A DNA stretch of 64,000 bases from Hydrogenophaga sp. Root209 (GCF_001428625.1 NZ_LMIE01000001.1:265204-329203), one strand, 5' to 3'. Shown: positions 9,188 to 17,887, counted from the stretch's first letter. A program made the numbers and translations. Notes: generated from the letters alone by a model not told the origin.

Positions 9188-10075
9188 ATGAAAAAGTGGC
9201 TTTCCCTTCTTGCCGTGGTCATGACCCTGGGTCTGGGCGCGGCTCATTTCGATGCGGAAGCGAGACGCATGGGCGGTGGCAAGTCGTTCGGCATGCAACG
9301 CCAGTCGGCCCCACCGGCCAAGGCGCCCGCACCCACCGCGGCTCCTGCTGCAGCGGGAGCCGGCGCCGCTGCGGCCAGCACCGGCCGCAGTTGGATGGGG
9401 CCGATCGCCGGTCTCGCCGCCGGTCTGGGCCTCATGGCGCTGGCGTCGCACCTGGGTTTTGGTGAAGGCATGGCCAACATGTTGATGATCGGCCTGTTGA
9501 TCGCCGCCGCCATCGCCGTGTTCGGCTTCATCATGCGCAAACGCGCCATCGCCCAGCAGGGTGGTTCGGGCGGTCTGGCCTACGCCAGCGCCGGCGCCAG
9601 CCGCCAGCGCACGCCCGACGTCCATGCCTTGCGCACGCCTGTGAATGCTGGCGGCGGTTCGATGATCGGCAGCTCGTTGGGTGGCGGCGTTGCCAGCAGC
9701 ATCCCGGCTGACTTCGACGTGCAGGGCTTCGAGCGCAATGCCAAGGTGAACTTCATCCGCCTTCAAGCCGCCAACGACGCCGGCAATCTCGACGACATCC
9801 GCGCCTTCACGACGCCTGAGATGTTTGCCGAGTTGCAGATGGATCTGAGCGAGCGGGGAGCGACCAGTCAGCACACCGACGTGGTGCAGATCCACGCGGA
9901 GGTGCTCGAAGTGGAAGAAGGCGACAGCCGCTACGTGGTCAGCGTGCGCTTCACCGGCGAGACGCGCGAGAACGGTGCCGAGCTGGCCGAAAGCTTCGAC
10001 GAAATCTGGCACCTGACCAAGCCGCGCCAGGGCAGCGGCGGCTGGCTGCTGGCCGGCATCCAGCAAAGCGCCTGA
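9188..10075 (+). CDS. Tim44-domain membrane-anchored protein
   Basis: A 295-residue protein. Residues 1-22 are a signal sequence (MKKWLSLLAVVMTLGLGAAH) and the next part is rich in Ala/Pro. Two membrane segments follow around 76-118 (GPIAGLAAGLGLMALA, then MLMIGLLIAAAIAVFGFIM). The C-terminal half, from DFDVQGFERNAKVNFIRLQA on, matches the Tim44-like domain of bacterial proteins. Tim44 domains interact with membranes and partner proteins; the bacterial role is unclear. The chosen ATG 9188 gives a proper signal peptide. A strong intrinsic terminator follows at 10,117, so it is probably a single-gene transcript. Confidence 0.85.
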   Translation: MKKWLSLLAVVMTLGLGAAHFDAEARRMGGGKSFGMQRQSAPPAKAPAPTAAPAAAGAGAAAASTGRSWMGPIAGLAAGLGLMALASHLGFGEGMANMLMIGLLIAAAIAVFGFIMRKRAIAQQGGSGGLAYASAGASRQRTPDVHALRTPVNAGGGSMIGSSLGGGVASSIPADFDVQGFERNAKVNFIRLQAANDAGNLDDIRAFTTPEMFAELQMDLSERGATSQHTDVVQIHAEVLEVEEGDSRYVVSVRFTGETRENGAELAESFDEIWHLTKPRQGSGGWLLAGIQQSA

Positions 10076-10116
10076 TGCCGCTGCGGGTCGTCCCCCGCTG
10101 CTGACATGGCGACTGG

Positions 10117-10146
10117 GCCCTGGCACTCACGTGTCAGGGCCTTTTT
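10117..10146 (+). terminator. Rho-independent terminator after the Tim44-domain gene
   Basis: GCCCTGGCAC pairs with GTGTCAGGGC across a four-base loop (one G-T wobble), followed by CTTTTT. It lies 41 bp past the stop. The convergent ankyrin gene ends three bases further on. Confidence 0.85.
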
Positions 10147-10148
10147 CG

Positions 10149-10577
10149 TCAAGTCGGCTTGAACGGCACCGCTTGCCGCTGCAGCCGGTCCCAGTCCTTG
10201 AGGGCCTGCTGCAGACGGTTCTTCGAGTCGGGGTGGCCCTTGCTGAAGGTCTTGGTCAGGAACGAGCGCAGACCTTCATCGGGCGCGGGCGCACCGGTGG
10301 CCTTGAGTGCGTCGATGAGCATCATCACCACCTGAAAACTCTTCGAGCGGGCCGCCATGTGCAGCATGCCCTGGCCGGTCGGGGTTCGGTCCTGCACGTT
10401 CGCGCCGTGCTCGATCATGTAGCGCACCAGACCGGCCTTGCCTTCGCTGCAGGCCCAGTGCCACGGCACGAGGCCTCCCTCGGCCGGGGCGCTGAAGTCG
10501 GCGCCGGGCGCGAGCAGCTCGGGCGCCAGCGGCCAGCCCGAGGCCTTGATCATTTGCTGGGTCTTCCAATCGGTCAT
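10149..10577 (-). CDS. Ankyrin-repeat protein
   Basis: A 142-residue cytoplasmic protein. Residues about 38-60 (PWHWACSEGKAGLVRYMIEH plus GANVQ) and about 68-90 (GQGMLHMAARSKSFQVVMML) are two ankyrin repeats with the usual LH-AA / G-x-x-x-LV pattern. The rest is a short N-terminal helix region and a charged C-terminal helix. Ankyrin repeats bind proteins; the partner is unknown. Its ATG overlaps the stop of the upstream unknown gene by four bases, so it is translationally coupled as the last gene of the depolymerase operon. Confidence 0.8.
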   Translation of the reverse strand: MTDWKTQQMIKASGWPLAPELLAPGADFSAPAEGGLVPWHWACSEGKAGLVRYMIEHGANVQDRTPTGQGMLHMAARSKSFQVVMMLIDALKATGAPAPDEGLRSFLTKTFSKGHPDSKNRLQQALKDWDRLQRQAVPFKPT

Positions 10578-11281
10578 CTGTTCATGTCGTGAGTTGAAGT
10601 GGGGTTATCGCACGATTCCACCCGCAGCCCGGCCGATCGCAGTCGCTCGGTGATGTCGCTCGGGTCCGGCTGCACCACCAGCCAGCGCACCGGGTGCAAA
10701 AACCGGGGTGATGAACGCGCCATCCCGGTGATGGCATCCAGCAACGCCGCCTCGGGCCAATCCACCGCCACCACGAGCGTGGCCCGGCGCGGCTCGAACC
10801 GCGCGAGTGCCGCGCGTGCGGCGGGCTCGTTCAGCGCGTAACCGCAGTCCCACGGATCGGTGGGCCGGCGTCGGCGCCACCACGCCACGTCGCAAGCCTT
10901 CACGCGCAGTCGCAGCAGCAAACCCGCCCAGGCGCCACCGGCCGCCAGCAGCTGATGGCTGCCGTCGAGGTGTCGGCTGAAGGCTTCGATCACATCGCGC
11001 CGCGCGCTGTTGGCCGCAGCCGGCCACACCGCCACCGAGAAGCGTTGCTCCACCCGTGGCGCTCGCGTGGGCTGCAGCAGCGGGCTGCTGCCGTCGCCAG
11101 CGCCCAGAAAACACCAGGCCTGCAGCGGCGCCCACTGCGCGGTCTGCGCGGCCGTGGGCGCGCACGCGGCCTGGATGGGCTGGCCCGGGAGCGCCACGCG
11201 CAAGGCCGCGCCGTCAAAGCGCGCACTCAGCGTGGCCAGCAAACGGCGTGCAGGCGGTTGCACCGAGACCACCTCAGCCAC
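10574..11281 (-). CDS. Uncharacterised protein in the depolymerase operon
   Basis: A 235-residue protein rich in Ala, Arg and Trp, with no signal peptide or membrane helix. I chose the GTG at 11,279-11,281 (VAEVVSVQPPARRLL), which overlaps the depolymerase stop by eight bases. A reading from further upstream would overlap the depolymerase by more than 150 bases in another frame. Segments such as VWPAAANSARRDVIEAFSRH and TLVVAVDWPEAALLDA suggest an alpha/beta fold, but I recognise no family. The stop overlaps the ankyrin gene start by four bases. Coupling on both sides argues that it is a real gene. Confidence 0.6.
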   Translation of the reverse strand: MAEVVSVQPPARRLLATLSARFDGAALRVALPGQPIQAACAPTAAQTAQWAPLQAWCFLGAGDGSSPLLQPTRAPRVEQRFSVAVWPAAANSARRDVIEAFSRHLDGSHQLLAAGGAWAGLLLRLRVKACDVAWWRRRRPTDPWDCGYALNEPAARAALARFEPRRATLVVAVDWPEAALLDAITGMARSSPRFLHPVRWLVVQPDPSDITERLRSAGLRVESCDNPTSTHDMNR

Positions 11282-12428
11282 GCGGCGGCTGCGCCAGGAA
11301 AAAGCGCAGCATCTCGGCCGAGGCGTCGGGCCCGGCGTTGTCGGTGTAGGAGCCTGCGGCGTCCCCGCCCGACCACGCGTGCCCGGCGCCGTGCACGGTC
11401 CACTGCTCCACCCGGACCCGGCCGGCGGCATCGGCATGCACTTCGCGCGTGTAGCGGCGCCCGCCAGCGGCGGTGCCGGTTTCGCTGCGAGCGTTCAGGG
11501 GCGGCTCTGCGTGGCGCGCCTGCTGGGTGATGTGCTCGCCGTTGCTGTGTTGCACGGTGTGGTCGCGGTCGCCGTGGAACACGATGGTGGGCACGGCCTG
11601 CGTGGCGCTGCGCCGGGGGTCGTCGGCGGTGCCGGGAAAATGGGCCCGGCCCATCACGCCGCGACCCTTCATGGCGGCCATGGCCGAGGGGATGTCGTGC
11701 GCGGCCGCAAACGGCAAACCCGAGTGGGCGCCCACGGCGGCAAACACATCCGGCCAGGTCTCGCCGAGGATCACCGCCATCGCCGCGCCGGCCGAGAGCC
11801 CGGCCACGAACACGCGCCGGGGATCCACCGGCGGGTCGGTGGCGTGATCGCTCATGACCTCGCGCACCATGGCGGCGATGAGGGCGGGCTCGCCGCCCTC
11901 GCGCACCTGGTCTTGCGGGCGAAACCAGTTCCAGCAGCGCGACGTGTTGGCGCTGGCCGACTGCTCGGGGTAGAGCACCAGAAAACCATGCTCATCGGCC
12001 AGGCGGTTCATCTGCGTGCCGGCGGCAAAGTCGTCGGCCGACTGGGTGCAGCCATGCAGCATCACGACCATGGGCCGTGGGCCGCCCGGTGTGCCCGCCC
12101 GCACGGCGGGCCGGTAGAGCTTGTAGTCGCGAACGCCAACTGGGTGGTTGAGCGTGCGGGCCAGAAACTGGCCGACGCCTGGCGCCGTGGGCTGGGCGGA
12201 GATGTCGCGCGCGGTCACCTCGATCGCGTCGGCATCGGCTGGCATGCCCACAGGCCCACCCCCCAGGCCGGCCGAGGCCAGCGCCTTGCGGATGGTGTCC
12301 GTCACGCCTTTGAGCGGTCCGCCGCGGGTGTCGAGTCCAGCCTGCGCAAGCGCCTTGGCGATGGTGTCGTTGATGTTCATGGCCAGGGTTGGCGGAATGG
12401 GCGTTTTCAATGGGGGGTGTTTCGTCAT
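11274..12428 (-). CDS. PHB depolymerase-family alpha/beta-hydrolase esterase
   Basis: A 384-residue protein (from ATG 12,428; ATG 12,446 and ATG 12,379 are other in-frame starts). After a non-conserved N-terminal 85 residues comes an esterase/PHB-depolymerase domain. It has the oxyanion segment VVMLHGCTQ (about 122-130), the lipase box GLSAGAA with Ser212, an Asp in HGDRDHTV (about 285-292), and the catalytic His350 in HGAGHAWSGG. Family members cleave polyhydroxybutyrate oligomers, feruloyl or acetyl esters. There is no clear Sec signal, which suggests an intracellular enzyme. It is followed, with overlaps, by an unknown gene and the ankyrin gene, and preceded by the ribbon-helix-helix gene. 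Confidence 0.88.
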   Translation of the reverse strand: MTKHPPLKTPIPPTLAMNINDTIAKALAQAGLDTRGGPLKGVTDTIRKALASAGLGGGPVGMPADADAIEVTARDISAQPTAPGVGQFLARTLNHPVGVRDYKLYRPAVRAGTPGGPRPMVVMLHGCTQSADDFAAGTQMNRLADEHGFLVLYPEQSASANTSRCWNWFRPQDQVREGGEPALIAAMVREVMSDHATDPPVDPRRVFVAGLSAGAAMAVILGETWPDVFAAVGAHSGLPFAAAHDIPSAMAAMKGRGVMGRAHFPGTADDPRRSATQAVPTIVFHGDRDHTVQHSNGEHITQQARHAEPPLNARSETGTAAGGRRYTREVHADAAGRVRVEQWTVHGAGHAWSGGDAAGSYTDNAGPDASAEMLRFFLAQPPRG

Positions 12429-12442
12429 GGAAAAAAGGAAGA

Positions 12443-12861
12443 TCAAACGGTGCGAGGCGCGAGCGCTTGGCGCACGGCGGGGCTGGCGTGGAAGGCACCC
12501 AGCACCGACACGGTTTCGATGGCGGCCAGGGCGAGCTCGGGCGTGACGTCGTCGTCGATGCGGGCCAAGCCCACCACCTGGATGCGCAATGTCTCACCGG
12601 CGGCCACGGTCCGTTCCAGTTCGGCGCGGGTGAGGTGCTGCAGGCCCAGCGTCAGCGTTTTGCGGGCCACGGTTTGCTTGAGCGTGTCGGCATGGGTGGC
12701 GAGGAGGTTGCGCACCGCCGTGCGCACCAGGTCGGAGCGGTTCGAATAAAAGCCCTCCTGCACCAGCAGGTCGACCTGGCCCAGGTCGACCACCCGAGAT
12801 TGACCGTCATCTTCTCGGAGTCGCCCACTCGAGGGCGGGCTTCGGGCATTCGGTTTGTCAT
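12443..12861 (-). pseudogene. CopG-like ribbon-helix-helix regulator, frameshifted near residue 24
   Basis: The reading frame opens at ATG 12,861 (MTNRMPEARPRVGDSEKMTV then NLGW) and then goes out of frame. The neighbouring frame carries on the family sequence: VDLGQVDLLVQEGFYSNRSD, LVRTAVRNLLATHADT, and a C-terminal part ending VLGAFHASPAVRQALAP. Relatives beside PHB-depolymerase genes read SEK-x-T-x-NLG-x-VDLG without a break. Here the minus strand has GGGTGGTCGAC where GGGTGGGTCGAC would restore the frame, so one G is missing around 12,790. A GTG at 12,793 could still start a 116-residue product that keeps most of the DNA-binding segment. Either a true frameshift or a sequencing error in a G-run is possible. 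Confidence 0.7.
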
Positions 12862-12868
12862 CTATTTG

Positions 12869-12895
12869 CCATCCATGTGGAATCCATATGGATGG
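12869..12895. promoter_or_regulatory. Inverted repeat upstream of the ribbon-helix-helix gene (putative operator)
   Basis: CCATCCAT, an 11-base spacer and ATGGATGG form a perfect dyad that also contains the smaller palindrome TCCATATGGA. It starts eight bases upstream of the regulator's ATG at 12,861. Ribbon-helix-helix regulators usually bind such short repeats in their own promoter. Confidence 0.5.
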
Positions 12896-13004
12896 TATTT
12901 AAGCACGATTTCTCAGAATGCAAGGGCGTGGCTTCAACACAACCCGCTGGTGCGCTGGCGAACAGCGCCATACTCGGCGCGCCCTCAAACTCCTGGCCGT
13001 GAAC

Positions 13005-14195
13005 ATGACAACACCTGCCACACCCGACCCCGTTGAATCCGCTTCCGGTGAGCCACAGGTGCTCTCACCCCTGCCCATGCCTGCGGTCTCGGCGCCACTC
13101 ACGCTGCGCCTGATGCTGGCCGCCGTGACGGTGGCGTTCTTCTGGATCCTGCTGCCCTTCTTCGGCACCATCCTGTGGGGCTCGATCGTTGCGCTGATGT
13201 TCACCCCGCTCTACCGGTGGCTGCTGCCGCGCATGAACCATCGGCACACGCGCGCAGCGCTGGCCACCATGGGCGCCGCGCTGGTGGCCGTGGTCATGCC
13301 GGCGGTGCTGGTGCTGATCTCGCTGGCGCGCGAGGCGGCGCAGATGTACACCCGCATCCAGTCGGGCGAAGTCAATCCGGCGGTGATGCTGCGCGGACTG
13401 TTCAACGCCCTGCCCGATGGCGTGATCTCGCTGCTCGGGCGGTTCGGTCTCGGCAACTTCGACCGCGTGCAGCGCAAGTTCAATGCGTTGCTCACGCAAG
13501 GCAGCGAGCTGATCGCCACGCACACATTCAACTTCGGCCAGGACCTCTTCACTCTGGTCGTCAGCGTGTTCATCACGCTCTACCTTGCGTTTTTCCTCAT
13601 CCGCGATGGCGCCAGCATCGTGCGCAGCGTGCGCCTGGCCATCCCGCTGCCGCCCGACCACAAACAGGAGTTGCTGGATCGCTTTGGCACCGTGCTGCGC
13701 GCCACCGTCAAGGGCAATCTGGTGGTGGCCCTGGTTCAAGGCATGTTGGGTGGTCTGGCGTTCTGGGCGCTGGGGGTCAACGGGGCCTTGCTGTGGTCCG
13801 TGTTGATGGCCGCGCTCTCGCTGCTGCCCGCCGTGGGTGCGGGCCTGGTGTGGCTGCCGGTGGCGCTGTACCTGTTTGCCATGGACCAGGTCTGGCAGGG
13901 CACGGCCCTGGTGGCCTACGGCGTGCTGGTGATCGGGCTGGCCGACAACGTGCTGCGCCCGCTGCTGGTGGGCAAGGACACCGGCATGCCCGACTACCTG
14001 GTGCTGATCACCACGCTGGGCGGCATCGCGGTGATGGGCATCAACGGTTTCGTGATCGGCCCGACCATCGCGGCCATGTTCGTGGCGGTCTGGCACATCC
14101 AGACCACCACTCGACCCCTCATCGCGCCGCACCGGCCACCCGTGGTGGAAGCGCCGCCAGAGCCAGGGGCGCCGGTCGACCGCCCGGCGCCCTGA
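13005..14195 (+). CDS. AI-2E-family membrane permease
   Basis: A 396-residue membrane protein. After a Pro-rich cytoplasmic start come paired hydrophobic segments (VTVAFFWILLPFFGTILWGS, then ALATMGAALVAVVMPAVLVL). A soluble stretch (about 115-195) follows, then a C-terminal bundle including FTLVVSVFITLYLAFFLIRD and the family-typical LLGG and D-N-x-x-x-P-x-L-x-G pattern (ADNVLRPLLVGKD). The family includes TqsA-type exporters and Na/H antiporters; the substrate is not known here. ATG 13,005 is preferred over an in-frame ATG at 12,918 because the extra part is not hydrophobic and overlaps the regulatory region. Confidence 0.88.
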   Translation: MTTPATPDPVESASGEPQVLSPLPMPAVSAPLTLRLMLAAVTVAFFWILLPFFGTILWGSIVALMFTPLYRWLLPRMNHRHTRAALATMGAALVAVVMPAVLVLISLAREAAQMYTRIQSGEVNPAVMLRGLFNALPDGVISLLGRFGLGNFDRVQRKFNALLTQGSELIATHTFNFGQDLFTLVVSVFITLYLAFFLIRDGASIVRSVRLAIPLPPDHKQELLDRFGTVLRATVKGNLVVALVQGMLGGLAFWALGVNGALLWSVLMAALSLLPAVGAGLVWLPVALYLFAMDQVWQGTALVAYGVLVIGLADNVLRPLLVGKDTGMPDYLVLITTLGGIAVMGINGFVIGPTIAAMFVAVWHIQTTTRPLIAPHRPPVVEAPPEPGAPVDRPAP

Positions 14196-14212
14196 AGCCC
14201 GGGCGTACCGCC

Positions 14213-15067
14213 TCATTCGAAGTTCTGCAACTCCTGCAGCAGGCGAGGACGCACTGCGCGCATGCCGCGGTAATGCGCCACGGCGTCGGTCATGGAGTAC
14301 AACGCCTCCCGCAGTTCGGCCGACCGGCCGGGCACCACACGCAGCACGTCGGCCAGCCCGCACACCAGCACTCGGATGAAGAACACGCCACGCAGCAGAG
14401 ACGGCAGCGGCAGCGTGGTCTGGCGCTCCACGCGAAAGAACACCTGATCGAGCAGCCGACCCGAAGGCGACGTGTCGGCCTGTTGAAGCGCGTCTTCCCA
14501 GCGGATGCGGCGGGCCTCGGGGTGTTGCGACAACTCGGCGCCCGGCGTGAGCAGCCACACATGGCGCAGCATGGACGCCTTGCGAAACGCCATGTCGACG
14601 ATGCCGTGCGCGCCGGCCTGCAGCAGCGCGTTGTCGGCCACGGGCGCGTGGATGGCGGTGAAGTCCAGGCCGAGCTTCTCGGTCGGGTTCCAGTTCGACG
14701 GAAAACACACGGCCAAGAATCGCGTGCGCATGCCGGCGGGTTCGTCGTGCAGGATCACGAAGTCCTCCTGCATGCCATGGACCAGCGCGTCCACGGTGGC
14801 GCTCAGGTGCACGCCGGTCTGCAGCTCGTAGGCCTGGGCGATGGCCTGCAACACCTGGGCGCCGGGCTCGCCGGGCAGGCCGTTTGTCCCCAGGGCGTGC
14901 AGCGCGGCGGCTTTGTGTGCGGCGTATTCACCGGCCAACGCGTCGCGCAAAAAGAGCGGTGGCCCATCAACCACGGATGCAGCGGGCAAGCGCCTGAGAC
15001 CGGGCTGCATGCGAAACGGGCTGGACACGGTCCAGGGCATCTCGGGAGCGGGCGTGAGGGTTCGCAT
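14213..15067 (-). CDS. DUF3445 / haem-dependent oxidative N-demethylase-family protein
   Basis: A 284-residue soluble protein matching the DUF3445 pattern. DFVILHDEPAGMRTRFLAV and CFPSNWNPTEKLGLDFTAIH hold the P-S-x-W-x-P-x-x-K-x-G core, and RVERQTTLPLPS and FFIRVLV follow. Characterised relatives bind haem and support oxidative N-demethylation of methylamines (dimethylamine monooxygenase alpha-like). No partner subunits are adjacent, so the substrate is open. The start is ATG 15,067, with a GTG two codons upstream. It converges with the AI-2E gene (17 bp gap) and is divergent from the Pr6Pr membrane protein. Confidence 0.8.
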   Translation of the reverse strand: MRTLTPAPEMPWTVSSPFRMQPGLRRLPAASVVDGPPLFLRDALAGEYAAHKAAALHALGTNGLPGEPGAQVLQAIAQAYELQTGVHLSATVDALVHGMQEDFVILHDEPAGMRTRFLAVCFPSNWNPTEKLGLDFTAIHAPVADNALLQAGAHGIVDMAFRKASMLRHVWLLTPGAELSQHPEARRIRWEDALQQADTSPSGRLLDQVFFRVERQTTLPLPSLLRGVFFIRVLVCGLADVLRVVPGRSAELREALYSMTDAVAHYRGMRAVRPRLLQELQNFE

Positions 15068-15126
15068 GGTCACCCCCGATCTTCAGGCAAGTCCGCGTGG
15101 CGCGTTGGCGCCACTTTCTGCTCACA

Positions 15127-15771
15127 ATGCAGTCCATGAAAAGCCCGCGCCTGACGATCCTCGTGGCCGTGGTGGCCTGGTTCGGCGTGCTGCTGCAGCT
15201 GGTGCTCTCGCTGCAACTGGCCATGGCCAACGGCAAGTCGGCTGGTGACGGCGTGGTGGCCTACCTCGGCTACTTCACGGTGCTCACCAACCTGCTGGTG
15301 GCCATCAGCCTGAGCTGGCCGCTCTTGCGCCCGCACAGTGCAGCGGGTCGATGGTTCCAGCGACCGGGCGTGGCTTCGGCCGTCACGGTGAGCATCCTGA
15401 TCGTGGGACTGGCCTACCACCTGCTGCTGCGCCACGTGTGGAACCCCCAGGGCCTGCAGTGGCTGGCCGACGTGACACTGCACTACGCGACGCCGCTGCT
15501 GTGCCTGGTGCACGGGTGGCTGGCGGTGCCGCCCGCCCGCATGGCCTGGCGCGCGCCGCTGGCCTGGGCCCTCTGGCCATTGGCCTACGTCGTCTGTGCG
15601 CTGCTGCCCGGCGTGTGGCTGCAGAGCTACCCCTACCCGTTCATCGACGTGACCGCGCTCGGCTACCCACAGACGCTGCTGAACTCGGCGGGCCTGCTGA
15701 TCGCCTTTCTGCTGCTGGGCAGTGGGCTGGTGGCGATCAGCCGCGCGCGCCTCAGACCGCTGCCGCGCTGA
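15127..15771 (+). CDS. Pr6Pr-family six-helix membrane protein
   Basis: A protein of about 214 residues with six hydrophobic segments: LTILVAVVAWFGVLLQLVLS; VVAYLGYFTVLTNLLVAISL; VTVSILIVGLAYHLLL; a segment at TLHYATPLLCLVHGWLAV; ALWPLAYVVCALLPGVWL; and a C-terminal GLLIAFLLLGSGLVAI. The FTVLTN and HY-x-x-P motifs fit the Pr6Pr (FAR-17a/AIG1-like) family, which has no firm function. The start is uncertain between ATG 15,127 and ATG 15,136. Its 3' end overlaps the convergent nhaR-like gene by 20 bases. Confidence 0.8.
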   Translation: MQSMKSPRLTILVAVVAWFGVLLQLVLSLQLAMANGKSAGDGVVAYLGYFTVLTNLLVAISLSWPLLRPHSAAGRWFQRPGVASAVTVSILIVGLAYHLLLRHVWNPQGLQWLADVTLHYATPLLCLVHGWLAVPPARMAWRAPLAWALWPLAYVVCALLPGVWLQSYPYPFIDVTALGYPQTLLNSAGLLIAFLLLGSGLVAISRARLRPLPR

Positions 15772-16639
15772 GCAGGCGCTGCACCAGCGGGTGTTGCACC
15801 TTGCGCGCGGTGCCAATGGCGTAGAAGTGCTCGCGCACGCCGTCACAAGGACCGATCCACTGCAGGCCATACGATTTCGACAGCTTCTCGCGCAGGCCTT
15901 CGGACGCGGGGAACACTCCCATGCCGGACGCACCGAACGTGGCAAGCAGCGCGCTGTCTTCAAACTCCCCCACCACGCGCGGCAGCACACCATGCCCCTC
16001 GAACCACTGGTCGATGCGCAGGCGCACCGAGGCGTGGGCCGTTGGCAGCAGCACCGGCACCGTGGCCAGGCTGTGGGGGAAGCCCTGGCGCGCCTGGGCC
16101 AGCCAGGCCTTGGGCGCGTACCAACCCAGAGCCGATGAGCCCAGTGCGTGGCTGTAGAGCTTGAGGTTGGGGTTCGCTGGAGCAGGCCGGTCGGCAAGCA
16201 CCACATCAAGTCGGTGCAGGGCGAGGTCGGCCAGCAGATCGTCGAATTCGTCTTCGTGGCAGAGCAGGCGCAGGTTCGGCTCGGCCAGCGCCGGCTCCAG
16301 CAGGTCGCGCACCGCCAGCTTGGGCAAGCCATCGGAAATGCCCACCACCAGGCGCACCTCGCTGGCGCGCGTGGCGTCGCGCACCGCAGCGGGCAACTGC
16401 CCACCGAGGTGGAAGATCTGCTCGGCCACCTGCAGTGCGGCCTGCCCCGCTTCAGTGAGCGCCAGGCCACGACCCGCGGGCTTGAAGAGCGCGTGGCCCA
16501 GCGACTGCTCGAGCAGACGCACCTGCGCGCTCACGGTCTGTACCGCCAGTCCCAGGCGCTCCGCCGCGTGCGACATGCCGCCTTCCTTGGCCGTGACCCA
16601 GAAGTAATACAGGTGCTTGTAGTTGAGTTCCGCGTTCAT
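15752..16639 (-). CDS. nhaR: NhaR-like LysR-family regulator
   Basis: A 295-residue LysR protein beginning MNAELNYKHLYYFWVTAKEG, the hallmark opening of NhaR (LNYKHLYYFW). The HTH is in MSHAAERLGLAVQTVSAQVR. The effector domain has LVVGISDGLPKLAVRDLLEP. NhaR activates sodium/proton antiporter or osmotic-response genes in relatives. Here no nhaA lies beside it; the divergent neighbour is a BI-1-family gene. The start ATG 16,639 is fixed by the conserved N-terminus; readings that begin further upstream enter the promoter region of the BI-1 gene. The symbol rests on the N-terminal motif and the sodium link is inferred. Confidence 0.85.
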   Translation of the reverse strand: MNAELNYKHLYYFWVTAKEGGMSHAAERLGLAVQTVSAQVRLLEQSLGHALFKPAGRGLALTEAGQAALQVAEQIFHLGGQLPAAVRDATRASEVRLVVGISDGLPKLAVRDLLEPALAEPNLRLLCHEDEFDDLLADLALHRLDVVLADRPAPANPNLKLYSHALGSSALGWYAPKAWLAQARQGFPHSLATVPVLLPTAHASVRLRIDQWFEGHGVLPRVVGEFEDSALLATFGASGMGVFPASEGLREKLSKSYGLQWIGPCDGVREHFYAIGTARKVQHPLVQRLLSAAAV

Positions 16640-16736
16640 GCTTCGATTTTTCAGGATGGTATCGCAGTGATTTTCTGCTTTTTCAAAAACCCTTGCACGC
16701 CTATCCTCGCGGCTTCCTTCCACTCTGGAGCCTTTC

Positions 16737-17432
16737 ATGGAAAACGCCTCGCGCAATTCCGCCCTGTCCCGCCGCATGGCCGTGGCCACCGCCACCGACG
16801 CCACCCCGGCACAAACCACGCGGGTGCTCAAGAACACCTACGCCCTGCTCTCGCTCACGCTGCTGTTCAGCGCTGGCGTGGCAGCCTTGGCTGTGGCCAA
16901 CAGCTGGCCAGCTCCGGGCCTGGTGATCACGCTGGTGGGCTACTTCGGTCTGCTGTTCGCCGTGCACAAGCTGCAGAACAGCGGCTGGGCGCTGCCCGCG
17001 GTGTTTGCCCTGACCGGCTTCATGGGCTACACGCTCGGCCCCATCCTCACCCACACGCTGGGCCTGCCCGGCGGCGCTCAGACCATCGTGGCCGCGCTGG
17101 GTGCCACCGGCGCCACGTTCCTGGGTTTGTCGGCCTATGTGCTCACCACGCGGCGCGATTTCAGCTTCATGGGCGGCTTCCTGTTCGCCGGCATGGTGGT
17201 GGCCCTGGTGATGGCGCTGGCCGCGTTCTTCTTCAGCGTGCCCGCTCTGGCGCTGGCCGTCTCGGCCCTGGTGGCCCTGCTGTCGGTCGGCATGATCCTG
17301 TTCGAGACCAGCCGCATCGTCAACGGCGGCGAGACCAATTACGTGCTGGCCACGGTGGGCCTGTTCGTCTCGCTGTTCAACCTTTTCACCAGCCTGCTCA
17401 GCCTCATGGGCCTGGGTGGCAGCAACGAGTGA
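16737..17432 (+). CDS. BI-1 / YccA-YbhL-family membrane protein
   Basis: A 231-residue protein with seven hydrophobic segments. The N-terminal cytoplasmic part ends VLKNTYALLSLTLLFSAGVA. FALTGFMGYTLGPILTH is the family-typical F-x-G-x-x-G-x-x-L-x-P helix, and the C-terminal helices include ILFETSRIVNGGETNYVLAT. Bax-inhibitor-1 homologues are pH-sensitive calcium-leak channels or protease regulators (YccA interacts with FtsH). A good ribosome binding site (TGGAG) precedes ATG 16,737. The next two small genes follow closely and may be co-transcribed. Confidence 0.9.
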   Translation: MENASRNSALSRRMAVATATDATPAQTTRVLKNTYALLSLTLLFSAGVAALAVANSWPAPGLVITLVGYFGLLFAVHKLQNSGWALPAVFALTGFMGYTLGPILTHTLGLPGGAQTIVAALGATGATFLGLSAYVLTTRRDFSFMGGFLFAGMVVALVMALAAFFFSVPALALAVSALVALLSVGMILFETSRIVNGGETNYVLATVGLFVSLFNLFTSLLSLMGLGGSNE

Positions 17433-17464
17433 CATCACACGCCACCCCCATTCAGGATCACACC

Positions 17465-17887
17465 ATGCGCACCTATCCCGTGAACAGCCCGCAAGCCGCA
17501 GCCCGTCTGCTGGCCATGGCCCTGGTGGCCGACGGCAACTACGCGCTGAGCGAGATCAAGGCGCTGGACCGACTGGACGCCGCCCGCCAGCTCGGCCTGC
17601 CGCCGCAGGACCTCAAGACCGTGATCGAAGCCTTCTGCGAAGACCTGCTGATCGGCGCCCAGGGAGAGTGGCTGGGCTCGTCGCAGCTCGACACCGCCAC
17701 CCGTCAGGCCCTGCTGGCCGAAGTGACCGACACCGCCCTGCGCACAAAGATCGTGGCCTTGTGCGAGGCCGTGGTGGAGGCCGACGGCCATCTCGCCGAC
17801 GGTGAGACAGCCATGCTCGACAGCCTCACGCGGGCCTGGCGCCAGATGCCCGATCGCCACCGCACCCGGGAAGGTGCCTTGCCATGA
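17465..17887 (+). CDS. TerB-like helical protein
   Basis: A 140-residue all-helical protein. The start, MRTYPVNSPQAAARLLAMAL then VADGNYALSEIKALD, and the later TKIVALCEAVVEADGHLADG with an E-x-x-x-L stretch, repeat the (x)-D-G-x-x-x-x-x-E pattern of the TerB fold, which uses acidic clusters to bind metal. It lies 32 bp after the BI-1 gene and overlaps the next membrane-protein gene by four bases (ATGA), so it is probably translated with it. Tellurite resistance itself cannot be claimed from this context; many TerB-like proteins are involved in envelope stress. Confidence 0.7.
   Translation: MRTYPVNSPQAAARLLAMALVADGNYALSEIKALDRLDAARQLGLPPQDLKTVIEAFCEDLLIGAQGEWLGSSQLDTATRQALLAEVTDTALRTKIVALCEAVVEADGHLADGETAMLDSLTRAWRQMPDRHRTREGALP

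Noticed and set aside
17465-17887. Calling the TerB-like gene a tellurite-resistance gene
   Set aside because: No other ter genes are nearby and the TerB fold is used in many other contexts.
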